Of a DNA stretch of 64,000 bases, positions 43,563 through 53,800 are shown piece by piece. The position numbers and the translations under genes are program-made. Source of the stretch: Bombyx mori (taxonomy: Eukaryota; Arthropoda; Insecta; Lepidoptera; Bombycidae); assembly GCF_030269925.1 (NCBI RefSeq), contig NC_085120.1, forward strand, positions 11,249,501-11,313,500, read 5' to 3'. Each line of letters begins with the position of its first letter. Position 1 is the first letter of the stretch. The notes beneath the pieces are model-generated. The model was given only the letters and a program-made list of their open reading frames with translations. It ran no database searches and was not told where the DNA came from.

Positions 43563-44060
43563 AAAAAAAAAAAACTAAATTTTTTTAAATCTTTGCTAGG
43601 CACAATATGTATTCGTGAGTTCTTGTCGACGCGACGATTGAATAATATAGAGCTATGGATGTAGTTTGACGGTGCATCTCCATATTACGAGTATATCATG
43701 TCAAAAGACCTCTCACATACAAAATAAATTATAGCCACTAATGAAATGTTGGCTATTCATTATGAGCAACATAAAATATCAAATCTCTTGTTACCACCCT
43801 GAAAATAACGAGGTACCTCTTGATGGCGCTGACCTGTGTAATACAATCGTAATTATAGTCGATATACCTTGCCGATATCAATAATTCGGATCCTAATGGC
43901 CAACGTAACTACTCAAAGTCGATTCAAGTGAAAAACGAAAGCGATTTATCATAATAGTAGTATATTAATAATGTATTTACGCTGCATTACAAGTGTATTC
44001 ACAAAGAGCTTCCATGTTTAAGGAAAATATATAGAGTGCTTGAACGTTTTTTCCAGATTA
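43563..44060. other. Unassigned spacer
   Basis: Nothing recognised. Confidence 0.3.
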
Positions 44061-44065
44061 TTGAA

Positions 44066-44224
44066 AACTCTTGGACACTATCGTCCCAACCTGGACACGT
44101 CCTAAAGATCCAACTAATCCTTTCTCGGGGCTATCGGATGATACTAGTTCTAACACTAGCAAGTATCCGTACTCGTCGAAAAGTTCATCGTTGCCTATCT
44201 CGCCTCTTTTAGTGACTCCTCAAG
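44066..44224 (+). CDS. Possible exon, Ser/Thr/Pro-rich
   Basis: An open stretch reads LDTIVPTWTRPKDPTNPFSG then SDDTSSNTSKYPYSSKSSS and LPISPLLVTPQ and meets a consensus donor ctcaag|gtgagt at 44224. An acceptor-like tttttccag lies at 44047-44055, but the TGA just after it closes this frame, so the exon's left edge is unclear. No family recognised; a second open frame overlaps it. It matters because the minisatellite that follows is built from its donor. Confidence 0.25.
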
Positions 44225-44620
44225 GTGAGTGACAGCTTCTCAGTGGGTCCTCAACTTGAGTGACAGCTTCTCAGTGGGTCCTCAAGGTGAGTGACAGCTT
44301 CTCAGTGGGTCCTCAAGGTGAGTGACAGCTTCTCAGTGGGTCCTCAAGGTAAGTGACAGCTTCTCAGTGGGTCCTCAAGGTAAGTGACAGCTTCTCAGTA
44401 AGTCCTCAAGGTGAGTGACAGCTTTTCAGTGGGTCCTCAAGGTAAGTGACAGCTTTTCAGTGGGTCTTCAAGGTGAGTACAGTTTCTCAATGGGTCTTCA
44501 AGGTGAGTAGCAGCTTCTTAGTGGGTCCTCAAGGTGAGTGACGGTTTCTTAATGGGTCCTCAAGGTGAGTAGCAGCTTCTCAGTGACTACTCAAGGTGAG
44601 TGACAGCTTTTCGGTGGTTT
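44219..44620 (+). repeat. 31 bp minisatellite carrying splice-site motifs
   Basis: Thirteen units (starting 44219, 44250, 44281, 44312, 44343, 44374, 44405, 44436, about 44466, 44497, 44527, 44558, 44590), consensus ctcaaggtgagtgacagctt plus ctcagtgggtc. Twelve units contain caag|gtRagt; only unit 2 (caacttgagt) loses it. Most also contain cttctcag or cttttcag, which resembles a 3' splice site. Divergence rises toward the right. Confidence 0.95.
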
Positions 44621-44948
44621 AACCGTTGTACCTTTTTTCATATCTTCGCATGCAGACTAGCGTACGACCTATTCGTGAGTGGTCATTCTCGCAAATATAT
44701 ACCGGCAACGGCAAGAGTGCAATGATAACTGTTCAGGCCTCTTTTCGAACCTACTACAGTACCACCTACCATTTCTGATGAAGACTGACGTCGGACGAGT
44801 AACAAGTAGTAAAACTGTAAAGTAAATTTTAAAATATTAGAATTAGATGTTGTTGTTTCATTATCTAACCTTGTCTACTCAGTTAAATAATTGGATGAGA
44901 AAAAGTGTTGTCAATAAAAGTTTTTATTTTTATTGGATTGATAGGTTA
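44621..44948. other. Unassigned spacer
   Basis: Nothing recognised. Confidence 0.3.
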
Positions 44949-45200
44949 CTGGTGGTAGGACCTCTTGTGAGTCCGCGCGGGTGGGTACCACCGCCCTGCC
45001 TATTTCTGCCGTGAAGCAGTAATGCGTTTCGGTTTGAAGGGTGGGGCAGTCGTCGTTACTATACTTGAGACCTTAGAACTTGTATCTCAAGGTGGGTGGC
45101 GCATTTACGTTGTGGATGTCTATGGGCTCCAGTAACCACTTAACATCAGGTGGGCTGTGAGCTCGTCCACCCATCTAAGCAACATAAACAAACAAAAAAA
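44949..45200 (+). mobile_element. Family A copy, left arm of inverted pair
   Basis: Plus orientation ctggtggtaggacctcttgt ... catctaagcaacataaacaa. Immediately followed by a minus-oriented copy. Confidence 0.85.
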
Positions 45201-45533
45201 GGTGGACGAGCCCACAGCCCACCTGGGGTTTAGTGGTTACTGGAACCCGCAATATGTGCAACGTAAATGCGCCATACCACCTTGTTTTAAGGTCTCAATA
45301 TGGTTACTTTATGGTAGGGAGCGGCTTGGCTCTGCCCCTGGCATTGCTGATGTCCTTGAGCGACGGTAACCACTTACCATCAGGTGGGCCGTATACTCGT
45401 CTGCCTACAAAGGCAATAAAAAAAAACAACGGCTGCCGCACCCTTCAAACCGAAACGCATTACTGCTTCACGGCTGAAATAGGCAGGGTGGTGGTACCTA
45501 GCCGTGCGGACTCACAAGAGGTCCTACCACCAG
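45201..45533 (-). mobile_element. Family A copy, right arm, split by family B
   Basis: gtggacgagcccacagccca ... tatggttac (45201-45304), then caacggctgccgcacccttc ... gtcctaccaccag (45429-45533). The break is at the gttac|aacgg position. Confidence 0.85.
45305..45428 (+). mobile_element. Family B LINE tail inside family A
   Basis: tttatggtagggagcggctt ... gcctacaaaggcaataaa plus A7. Opposite orientation to its host; the junctions leave at most a 2 bp duplication. Confidence 0.85.
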
Positions 45534-45950
45534 TACAAATGTTGGTGTCCAAGTTTCCTGTCTCGTAGTGTCTTAGCTTCTAAAGCCTTGTTTACCAGTA
45601 CGCCTATCCCGAAAATAATGACCCAATGCGCGGACACAAAGAAAATCAAAGAAATCTCGCTCACATCTTGCGACCCGTTAACAATGGTAATTTCGATTTA
45701 CGGTAATATTCGAAGCTATAACGCAACGGACATCGACGTTCGCAGCTTGATGGCTTCGGGGACCATGGCGTCGTAAATAACGAGCCAATGTCCGAGATAT
45801 TGAATTATGCTTTGAACGCACAATTTAGGATTTTGATAACAGTCTTCTCTCTCTCTGGGCGACGTCAATATTAGTGCGTTACTGAATCGGTATGTAGAAC
45901 AGTGGGATATGAATTGCATATAAACGAGTATAAGTATTTTTCTTTTTTAT
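45534..45950. other. Unassigned spacer
   Basis: Short open frames only, with no family features. Confidence 0.3.
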
Positions 45951-46190
45951 TTTTTTTATTGCTTAGATGTGTGGACGAGCTCACAGCCCACCTGGTGTTA
46001 AGTGGTTACTGGAGCCCATAGACATCTACAACGTAAATGCGCCACACACCTTGAGATATAGTTCTAAGGTCTCAGTATAGTCACAACGGCTGCCCCACCC
46101 TTCAAACCGAAACGCATTACTGCTTCACGGCAGAAATAGGCGGGGCGGTGGTACCTACCCGTGCGGACTCACAAGAGGTCCTACCACCAG
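45951..46190 (-). mobile_element. Family A copy
   Basis: Minus orientation, T8, attgcttagatgtgtggacg ... gtcctaccaccag. An imperfect local repeat (agtaaaaggacat / agtaaaaggaagt) lies to its right. Confidence 0.85.
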
Positions 46191-46384
46191 TAAAAGGACA
46201 TATCAGACAGTAAAAGGAAGTATCGAAAAAGGACATACGATGGCGGCTCAGTTCGCCCCAGCGACGTGTCGCAGTGGTTTTTCCATTATATTGCACATTC
46301 TTCTGTCGGGTTAAATTTTGAAGGCGTGTCCTTGGAGTTTACAGACCACTGCTTCCCTGAAGCATAAGTACTTTGAGCCTGCGA

Positions 46385-46790
46385 CTGTGTTGTCTTGAAA
46401 TGAAGGCATTAAGCCTTAAGCAAATGCCACCACCCACCCCGATGAGTTCGTAAGTCTTAGTTCTTACAATACAACGTTTGCTTCATCCTTCAAGCCGAAA
46501 CATATTACTGCTTGTGGTGCTTGTGGTGCCTAAAAGCACCGTTAATGGATCAGGAGGATCCGTAATGACGTGCTTTGGGCGACGTTGATGGTTTACCATT
46601 CGGTGTACAGGATCGGGTATGTAGTTTCCAGCGGCCACGACAAGAGGGTTCTCATTTCCTGCCGCCTTCTCAAAGAGCAGCGATGCCGACCGTGAATAAA
46701 GACACCAAATATCAACAACAATTCTAGAATATTCTAGGAATTCGGAATACATAAGAGAAAACCAATAAACTCCGCGTAGCAACCGTAGCT
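46385..46790 (-). pseudogene. Jockey-type LINE C-terminus with its own 3' UTR
   Basis: Minus strand reads FEKAAGNENPLVVAAGNYIP then RRPKHVITDPPDPLTVLLGT, the same family as the 9.6 kb fragment. After the ORF comes gcagtaatatgtttcggctt, gaaggatgaagc and ggtgggtggtggcatttgct, a diverged version of the family A middle part in the same orientation. This links family A to the 3' UTR of this LINE. Truncated at 5'. Confidence 0.7.
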
Positions 46791-47004
46791 CGTAACAACA
46801 AGAACGATCTCAAACATTAAAATGAAAAGAGAAAAACGTTTGCCTCAATTTTTTTATAACAACAATACGAAAACCTACAACTCGCTTAGTACATGTCGAT
46901 CAATTTAAAAGGTTTTGTTTGTTTGTTTCCGTGCGAACAATGGCCTATCCATAGAAGGGGACATCGAGAATGAATTAATAACTAGTGATCCCGCAGTAGT
47001 CTTA

Positions 47005-47244
47005 CTGGTGGTAGGACCTCTTGTGAGTCCGCGCGTGGGTACCACCGCCCTGCCTATTTCTGCCGTGAAGCAGTAATGCGTTTCGGTTTGAAGGGTTCGG
47101 CAGCCGTTGTAACTGTACTGAGACCTTAGAACTTATATCTCAAGGTGGGTGGCGCATTTACGTTGTAGATGTCTATAGGCTCCAGTAACCACTTAACACC
47201 AGATGGGCTGTGAGCTCGTCCACCCAACTAAGCAATAAAAAAAA
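47005..47244 (+). mobile_element. Family A copy abutting the BEL/Pao relic
   Basis: Plus orientation ctggtggtaggacctcttgt ... aactaagcaataaaaaaa. It cuts off the 3' part of the BEL/Pao integrase region. Confidence 0.85.
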
Positions 47245-47859
47245 TAACTCATCTATCAAGGATATGTCGGGCAGAGCTGTCATGGGCTCTCCGATTAAAA
47301 AGTGGTAAGGTGTTAATGAAAGGGGGTCCGAAGCATCAGAACTTAAAACGCAAAGTGGACGCGAATTTAAGACCGCTTCGACCTGACACAAGAACGTATG
47401 CATGTCGTCGTACGTTTTGATGCGATTACCTACTACGCGATGAAGATGGTGTTTAAAACTACGGACCCCAGACTCATGAAGTCCTCCGAAATGGCTCGCG
47501 TATGGAGGTTGAAAGTGCCACGTAATTCCCTGTTGAAGGGTTTGTTGATTAAGTGCGCTTTGCACGGAGTCACTTCGTAAAAACTCGTAAAGTTCCTTAA
47601 GATAGTTGTCACAGACGACAAAGTTCTTTCCACGGTCTGAATAAATATCTGTGCATAAGCCACGACGGGACGTGAAACGTCGCAGGCTTCTGTGGAAAGC
47701 TCTGAAACTAATTCGAGGTGTATCGCTTTAACGCTCATACACACGAAAACTGACACGTAACATTTTATTATTTTCGCATTACGCACTTCATTGGCGCGCA
47801 TGTAAAATGGACTATAAATGACAAAACTAAATACACTATCGATAACGCTTATCGACAAC

Positions 47860-48190
47860 AATAATGCGCATCACTATGTCCGTCCATAAGGCTCGTGAGT
47901 GGAAGAGAGAGCGAAATATTCGCTTCACCGCTCCGACTTTTTATGACCCAAACTGCAGCGACAAAAATAACTCTACTATAGCAAAATCTACCGCGGTCTT
48001 TACAAACGGTCGCGTGGGACGAACACGCACTGCAGGGACCGGTCCCATGCGCGGTTTACTGTGCGTCGGGCGAGCGCGGAAGCACTGCACGCAGCGATGT
48101 ATGCGCTGCAGCGTTATAAAAGCGCGTGGCGAACAGACGGCGGTCCGGCATGTAAATTACATAAGTGTGCATCGTCAATGATAAGATTAG
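47860..48190 (+). other. CpG-rich insert with TATA box, inside the BEL/Pao relic
   Basis: The block interrupts the relic's reading and is richer in CpG (gcgcggaagcactgcacgca). It contains a strong TATA motif gcgttataaaagcgcg at about 48111-48126 with gaacagacggcggtcc some 20 bases later, which looks like a core promoter on the plus strand. A 105-codon frame covers it but has no protein features. It may be one unit with the family E-type element to its right. Confidence 0.35.
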
Positions 48191-48546
48191 TTAAAAGGTG
48201 TTTTTGAAGTTATACTTCTTTAGGCGCGTTATGAAAAATTGATGAGAGTGAAATTTTACGATGCGCGCGCACCGTGACACAAAATTAACAGAATGAAGTT
48301 GCCCACTAAATCGCTCGTTACAATACGACCGACGTAACTTGGCGAGTCTGAATATAGCCGCAGGTGAACGTTCCGAACCGTACCGAGAATTACCGAATTT
48401 ATACGATGTCAATAAAAGGGATGTCCAATATGCGTGTTTGAGGATGTTGTTTAATCGATTTTTTTTCAAATTTATTTAAAAAAGGGAAATAAATTTAATA
48501 AAAATAAAGTATAACTTCTTACGCGCGTACATAAGTACACGCACCC
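48191..48546. mobile_element. Family E-related inverted-repeat element
   Basis: Left end tttttgaagttatacttctt (48201-) and right end aaagtataacttctta (48506-) are inverted copies. Outside the right one, gcgcgtacataagtacacgc resembles the outer part of family E ends. It lies between the RNase H and integrase parts of the BEL/Pao relic. Confidence 0.55.
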
Positions 48547-49214
48547 TTTTTTAAGTAAAATTAATGGTTGAAAAACCGAAAGATGAGTGCGGTGACACCA
48601 ACAAGTTTCCCGAGCGACGAAAATCGCGTAATAAAATCAACATCTTGTATAGGCGGTGCCGTTGATGCGCTGGAACACACTGATACGATGCGTTTTTCGT
48701 CACACTTGTCTCTTACGGGATTTTGAATCTGCCAGGAGTTCTGACCAAGATGGAGCCACGAGGGTCCGTAGTACCATAAGTCGTGCTGTACGAGCGCGGC
48801 GGGTAACAGACCACGAGACGCAGCGTCCGCGGGATTGTCGGCCGACGGGACGTGGCACCAGCGATCCGCGGGTACGCGGCGCAAAATCTCACGGATGCGG
48901 TTCGAAACTATGGTTTTCCATTCATGCTGAGATGAGTGTAGCCATGCATGCAAGATGATGCGTCGGACCAAGCGTAGACCTGGTCGAAGCGAACACGATC
49001 AGTATAAGTGAGCATTACCTTTTCAATGAATTTAGATAAGAGGACTGCCGCCATTAGTTAGTTAGTGGAAGCTCGTCAACGAAAGAAATGTATTTTTATT
49101 TGTAATTTTTTTTTTTTACCATACTCCTTAATTTCAATACCTCAAGTTTCAGAATATTTGTGAATCGAAAAGTTGCGGTCGTCCATCACCGAGTTACTCT
49201 TTCGAAATACGACG

Positions 49215-49651
49215 TTTTTTTATTGTTTAGATGGGTGAACGAGCTTACAGCCCACCTGGTGTAAAGTGGTTACTGGAGCCCATGGACATCCACAACGTAA
49301 ATGCGCCACCCACCTTGAGATATAAGTTCTAAGGTCTCAAGTAGTTACAACGGCTGCCCCACCCTTCAAACCGAAGGGCATTACAGCTTCACGGCAGAAA
49401 TAGGCAGGATGGTGGTACCTACCCGTGCGGACTCACAAAAGGTCCTACCACCAGTAATTACGCAAATTATAATTTTGCGGGATTCATTTTTTTTTATTAC
49501 AGGATGTGATTGCTTCATCGTGGAAGTAAATCGTGAACATTTGTTAAGTACGTATTTCATTAGAAAAATTTGAACCCGCTTGCGAGATTCGAACTCCGGT
49601 GCATCGCTCAACACGAATACACCGGACGTCTTATCCTTTAGGCCACGATGA
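49215..49651 (-). mobile_element. Full-length tRNA-headed SINE with family A tail
   Basis: Family A module 49215-49454, middle (aattataattttgcgggatt, tcgtgaacatttgttaagta), head with B-box-like tgcgagattcgaactccggt and A-box-like region ctttaggccacgatgac. Same structure as 12221-12656. Confidence 0.75.
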
Positions 49652-50311
49652 CATGTGATGTTTCACGTTTACCGGATGTCCGATGAGGGCCATTTTATTC
49701 TTGTTCACGACTTTTTAGTCGTATCGTATCACGATTACTAGATCCGAAATTCAGTTTTGCTAAATGTTTCAATTGAAATGATTTGGGAGATTTGTTAAAT
49801 ATTAATAAAATTGAACGAACAAAAAACCAAAAAAATAAAAAACAGATTTTTTCCATACATTTATTTTATTAAGTGTACATAGCTGAGGTAAATTTTTAAA
49901 TTGACACAAATCAATCAATGTCAATGCTCTAACTTACTAACATATATATATTTTTTTAATTAATATTTCGACTGTCTTCAAACCTAGTTCTGACTACGCG
50001 AGTAATTTAGTAAACAAATATGTCTGAACAGAAAAAAAATGATTCGTTAAGTGAAGAGAATCAGTCCTATTTTTGGGAAGAAGTACTCCTAACAATGCAT
50101 CGAGCTTACTGGCTAATTCTTATGCTGTTTTTATCCCTGAACAGCCGCCATAAATTCGCCTTATTCTTTTGTAGAATGTTCGTTTTAGATACGTTGCCAC
50201 TTTTTTGGGCAGTAGCGATTAGGTATTTAAATTTCCAAATAACTCTGCACTCGATTACTATCGTAGTCAAACCTAGGCTTAGCAGATCTTTTTTTATCAC
50301 AGATACAGGTG
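49652..50311. other. Unassigned spacer
   Basis: A plus-strand frame of about 95 codons from 50020 has hydrophobic stretches but no family resemblance or splice context. Otherwise AT-rich. Confidence 0.3.
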
Positions 50312-50556
50312 TTTTTTTTTTTATTGCTTAAATGGATGGACGAGCTCACAGCCCACCCGGTGTTAAGTGGTTACTGGAGCCCATAGACATCTACAACGTA
50401 AATGCGCCACCCACCTCGAGATATACGTTCTAAGATCTCAGTATAGTTACAACGGCTACCCCACCCTTCGAACCGAAACGCATTACTGCTTCACGGCGGA
50501 AATAGGCGGGGTGGTGGTACCTACCCGTGCGGACTCCAAAGAGGTCCTACCACCAG
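50312..50556 (-). mobile_element. Family A copy just past the host gene's 3' end
   Basis: Minus orientation, T12 run ... gtcctaccaccag. Subfamily with cacctcgagatat and cacggcgg, shared with 30.7 and 58.6 kb. Confidence 0.85.
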
Positions 50557-50608
50557 TGATTAATTAAATTAATTAAAGTAATATAGTTACTCCGTCTTAC
50601 TTTTGTAC

Positions 50609-50614
50609 TTTATT
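50609..50614 (-). terminator. Poly(A) signal of the host gene
   Basis: tttatt on the plus strand is AATAAA on the minus strand, 66 bases past the stop codon of the four-membrane-segment gene. Cleavage would be expected near 50590. Confidence 0.55.
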
Positions 50615-50679
50615 CAGTATTTTAATAATAATAGTAGAAAAACACTTTTTTTTGTTACAGTGGCCTTAAAAATAGTAAA

Positions 50680-50834
50680 TTAAGTCAGAATGAGTTTCTT
50701 GTCGTCCATTGTGCGAGGATCGATGAATGAGACGTCCCTGATCTGGTTTTCAGGTCGGGCTTGAATTTGCTGCTTCTCATTCTCCAGCTGTCTGGCGTAG
50801 GTATTGTACACCATGATGAAGAAAGATGCTACAA
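50680..50834 (-). CDS. Four-TM gene, exon 5 with stop
   Basis: Acceptor ttttttgactacag; two bases complete Val140, then VASFFIMVYNTYARQLENEK and the polar tail to the TAA at 50680-50682. Confidence 0.87.
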
Positions 50835-53800
50835 CTGTAGTCAAAAAAAGTCGTATTAAAATCTACGGCACCACATTTGCTATATCTGTACCTTATGTTT
50901 TTGGTGGGCTATCCGTTTACGGATACTCGGTCGAGAGGGATAACAGACTGAGCTATGTGGGACTCAAGTTTCCTCCAAAGAAGCAGAAGGAGAAAGACCG
51001 AATTCCTCCTCTTCTTCCAATTCCGGACGGGAGACTACGCCTTGAGAAAGGCACGCGAGGTGCTACTATGACCATAATGCTTTTTTAAATTACAGTTTTA
51101 CGTCAGGACAGTAACATAGGCTACCTTTTATCCCGAAAAAGATCTGGTTCCCACGGGAAACTATTTTATTATATGTCTATGCCTGCCTATTTCTGCCGTG
51201 AAGCAGTAATGCGTTTCGGTTTGAAGGGTGGGGCAGCCGTTGTAACTATACTGAGACCTTAGAACTTATATCTCAAGGTGGGTGGCGCATTTACGTTGTG
51301 GATGTCTATGGGCTCCAGTAACCACTTAACACCAGGTGGGCTGTGAGCTCGTCCACCCATCTGAGCAATAAAATAAAAAAAACCCCAGTAATTATGCAGA
51401 TTATAATTTTGCGGGTTTGATTTTTATTAGACGATGCTATTCCTTCACCGTGGAAGTCCATCGTAAACATTTGTTGAGTACGTATTTCATTAGTAAATTG
51501 GTACCCGCCTGAGATTCGAACACCGGTGCATCGCTCGACACGTATGCACCGGACGTCTCATCGTTTAGGCCACGACGACTTCGGATATCACGTGTAATGC
51601 CAAAGATGTACTATTCTTTTCTATTCCATCAGCCCACAGACGTCCACTATGAACATAGGCCTCCCCCAAGCCACGCCACAAAGATCGGTCCAGCGCTGCT
51701 TGCATCCAGCAGATCCCCGCGAGCCTCAGTAGGTCGTCGATCCAACTTGTGGGAGGCCTACCCACGCTACGTCTTCCGGTACGCGGTCGCCACTCAAGGA
51801 CTTTTCCGCCCCGAAAATTCAGTATAGCACGATTCAAAACATATTTTCAACTAACCAATGTCCAAGCGGTGTAACATTAAAGCTGGACTCCTGACGGTTA
51901 TTGTCAGGTACACTAGCCCAGCAAAGACCAGGACGAGGCGGCAGGCTGCGAAGAGGACGTAGAACTTGATGTTACCAGGTCGCCTCTGAAACAGAACATT
52001 TTTATTGTCTTTACAATTGTATCAGACAGGTGAGCTCCCGGCCTATACAGTGTCTAAGTTCAAACTTAACACGTTGAACGCCACAAGAAAAATCGAGTAT
52101 TTTCATTCTGGCCACGATGCTCACCGCTTACACGCTTACAGGTCACACTTCCAGACCCGGGTCGCATGTGGCCAAATAGATCTCTGAAAGCGCATTGCCG
52201 ACTAGTGCTATATATGTTTTTTGTCGATTCTTGTATGATACCGCTGCACGGTATCCTAAATCGACCTTAACATATTGAAAGCCTTGCGACCTACCGGCGT
52301 GCCTAGCGTACTATACCATTCGAGCCAAGCCAAAATCAAAGAATCGGTAATTTATCAATTTGAGATTTTCATCATCTATACTAATATTATAAGGCTGAAG
52401 AGTTTGTTTGTTTGAACGCGCTAATCTCAGGAACTACATATATAGTGGTCCGATTTGAAAAAATATTTCAGTGTTAGCTAACCCATTTATTGAGGAAGGC
52501 TATATATAGGCTATAGAACATTACGCTAAGACCAATACAAGCGAAGCACCAATAAAGAGTGTTTCAAAATCGGGTTTTTTTCCCTTCTGAGAGCTTCCGC
52601 TGCGAGCGCTGCAGAAACGGTTAAAGTTTCGCTAAAATAATGTATAAGAGAATTGTTCCCCTTTAAAAGATCTAAAAAAAAAAATGCAACTGCAAATGTC
52701 TATATGTTAAGGTTGGCTCACTATAACGTTTTTTATGCTAACCAAATTTGTTCTAAAATAAAGCATTATTTGTAAACTATTCCACGCGCACGAAGCCGCG
52801 GGCAAAAGTTAGTGTGTTTATATTTATGACTGACTCGGTGATGCAGTTTTTAGTGCCCCTAACTGTTGCACCCAGGGTCGTGGGTTCTTTTCCCACATCG
52901 GGTAAACATTATGTGATGAATAAGTTTGTTTGCTTTTTGTCTGGGTCTCTGTCTGTCTTTACTATCTATATATATATATACATACATGTATATATGTAGA
53001 CGTATATCAGTATGTATTTTTACTGGTGGTAGGACCTCTTGTGAGTCTGCGCGGGTAGGTACCACCACCCCGCCTATTTCTGCCGCGAAGCAGTAATGCG
53101 TTTCGGTTTGAAGGGTGGGGCAGCCGTTATAACTTGAGCCTTTATATCTCAATATGGGTGGCGCATTTACGTCGTAGATGTCTGTGGGCTCCAGTAACTA
53201 CTTAACACCAGGTGGGCTGTGAGCTCTTCCACCCATCTAAGCAATAAATAAATATAAAAAAGATTATCAGTCTCTAGTACCCATAACCGTCCGTGATTTG
53301 TTCCCAGTTTTTTATTGAAGTGAAACTTCTTTAGAATCGTTGTGATTTCAAACTCGATGAAACGAAAAAATAAGTCCATACTCCATAGAGACACAAACAC
53401 ATAAACGTATAGGACTCAGCCGGCGAGAGAATGAGATAGAACACATTAGACGTTCTCGGTCTCCTCTTTGTGCGACTCTTCGTAGCATCCCCACTATCGT
53501 CTACTAAACATTGTCTATATGTATGCTCCTGTGTCGTGGGATAGTCAGTATATCTATGTCTTAATTATAAGTTTCACTTCTACCGTGTGTGACTTGCACA
53601 CACACACACACACTTTTATTATTATTTATTTATTATGTACATCTCAACTGTTCTGTAGCAGTGTGTAATGATATGATTAAATTAAATGATGGAAAGCACA
53701 TACCCTGTGTAGTCCGACCACACAAGCGATGTTGACAAGCAACCATGCAGCATTTATTACTGTCATCAGAAGCACGACTTCGATCCCACTGATGAGGGGC

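Larger units (their letters stand above)
47245..49060 (-). pseudogene. Decayed BEL/Pao LTR retrotransposon, RNase H to integrase
   Basis: Read on the minus strand: RNase H end (FDQVYAWSDASS about 49010-48955; WCHVPSADNPADAASRGLLP at about 48855), then the region before integrase to 48561. The integrase core resumes at about 47835 (YVSVFVCMSVKAIHLELVSEL), with one frame change before YSDRGKNF (second catalytic Asp), then GITWHFQPPYASHFGGL and HESGV (catalytic Glu), to 47250. The first catalytic Asp position reads Ile. At least two frame shifts, missing LTRs and two insertions make it non-functional. Confidence 0.85.

Noticed and set aside
44219..44620. A CRISPR-like array
   Set aside because: Units are contiguous with no spacers, in a eukaryotic genome; it is a minisatellite.
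47864..48181. 105-codon plus-strand frame
   Set aside because: CpG-rich insert in a BEL/Pao relic; Arg/Thr-rich by composition, no protein features.
50020..50331. 103-codon plus-strand frame MSEQKKNDSLSEENQ...
   Set aside because: It has a start and hydrophobic stretches but no recognisable family or splice context and ends in a SINE T tract. Left as unassigned.
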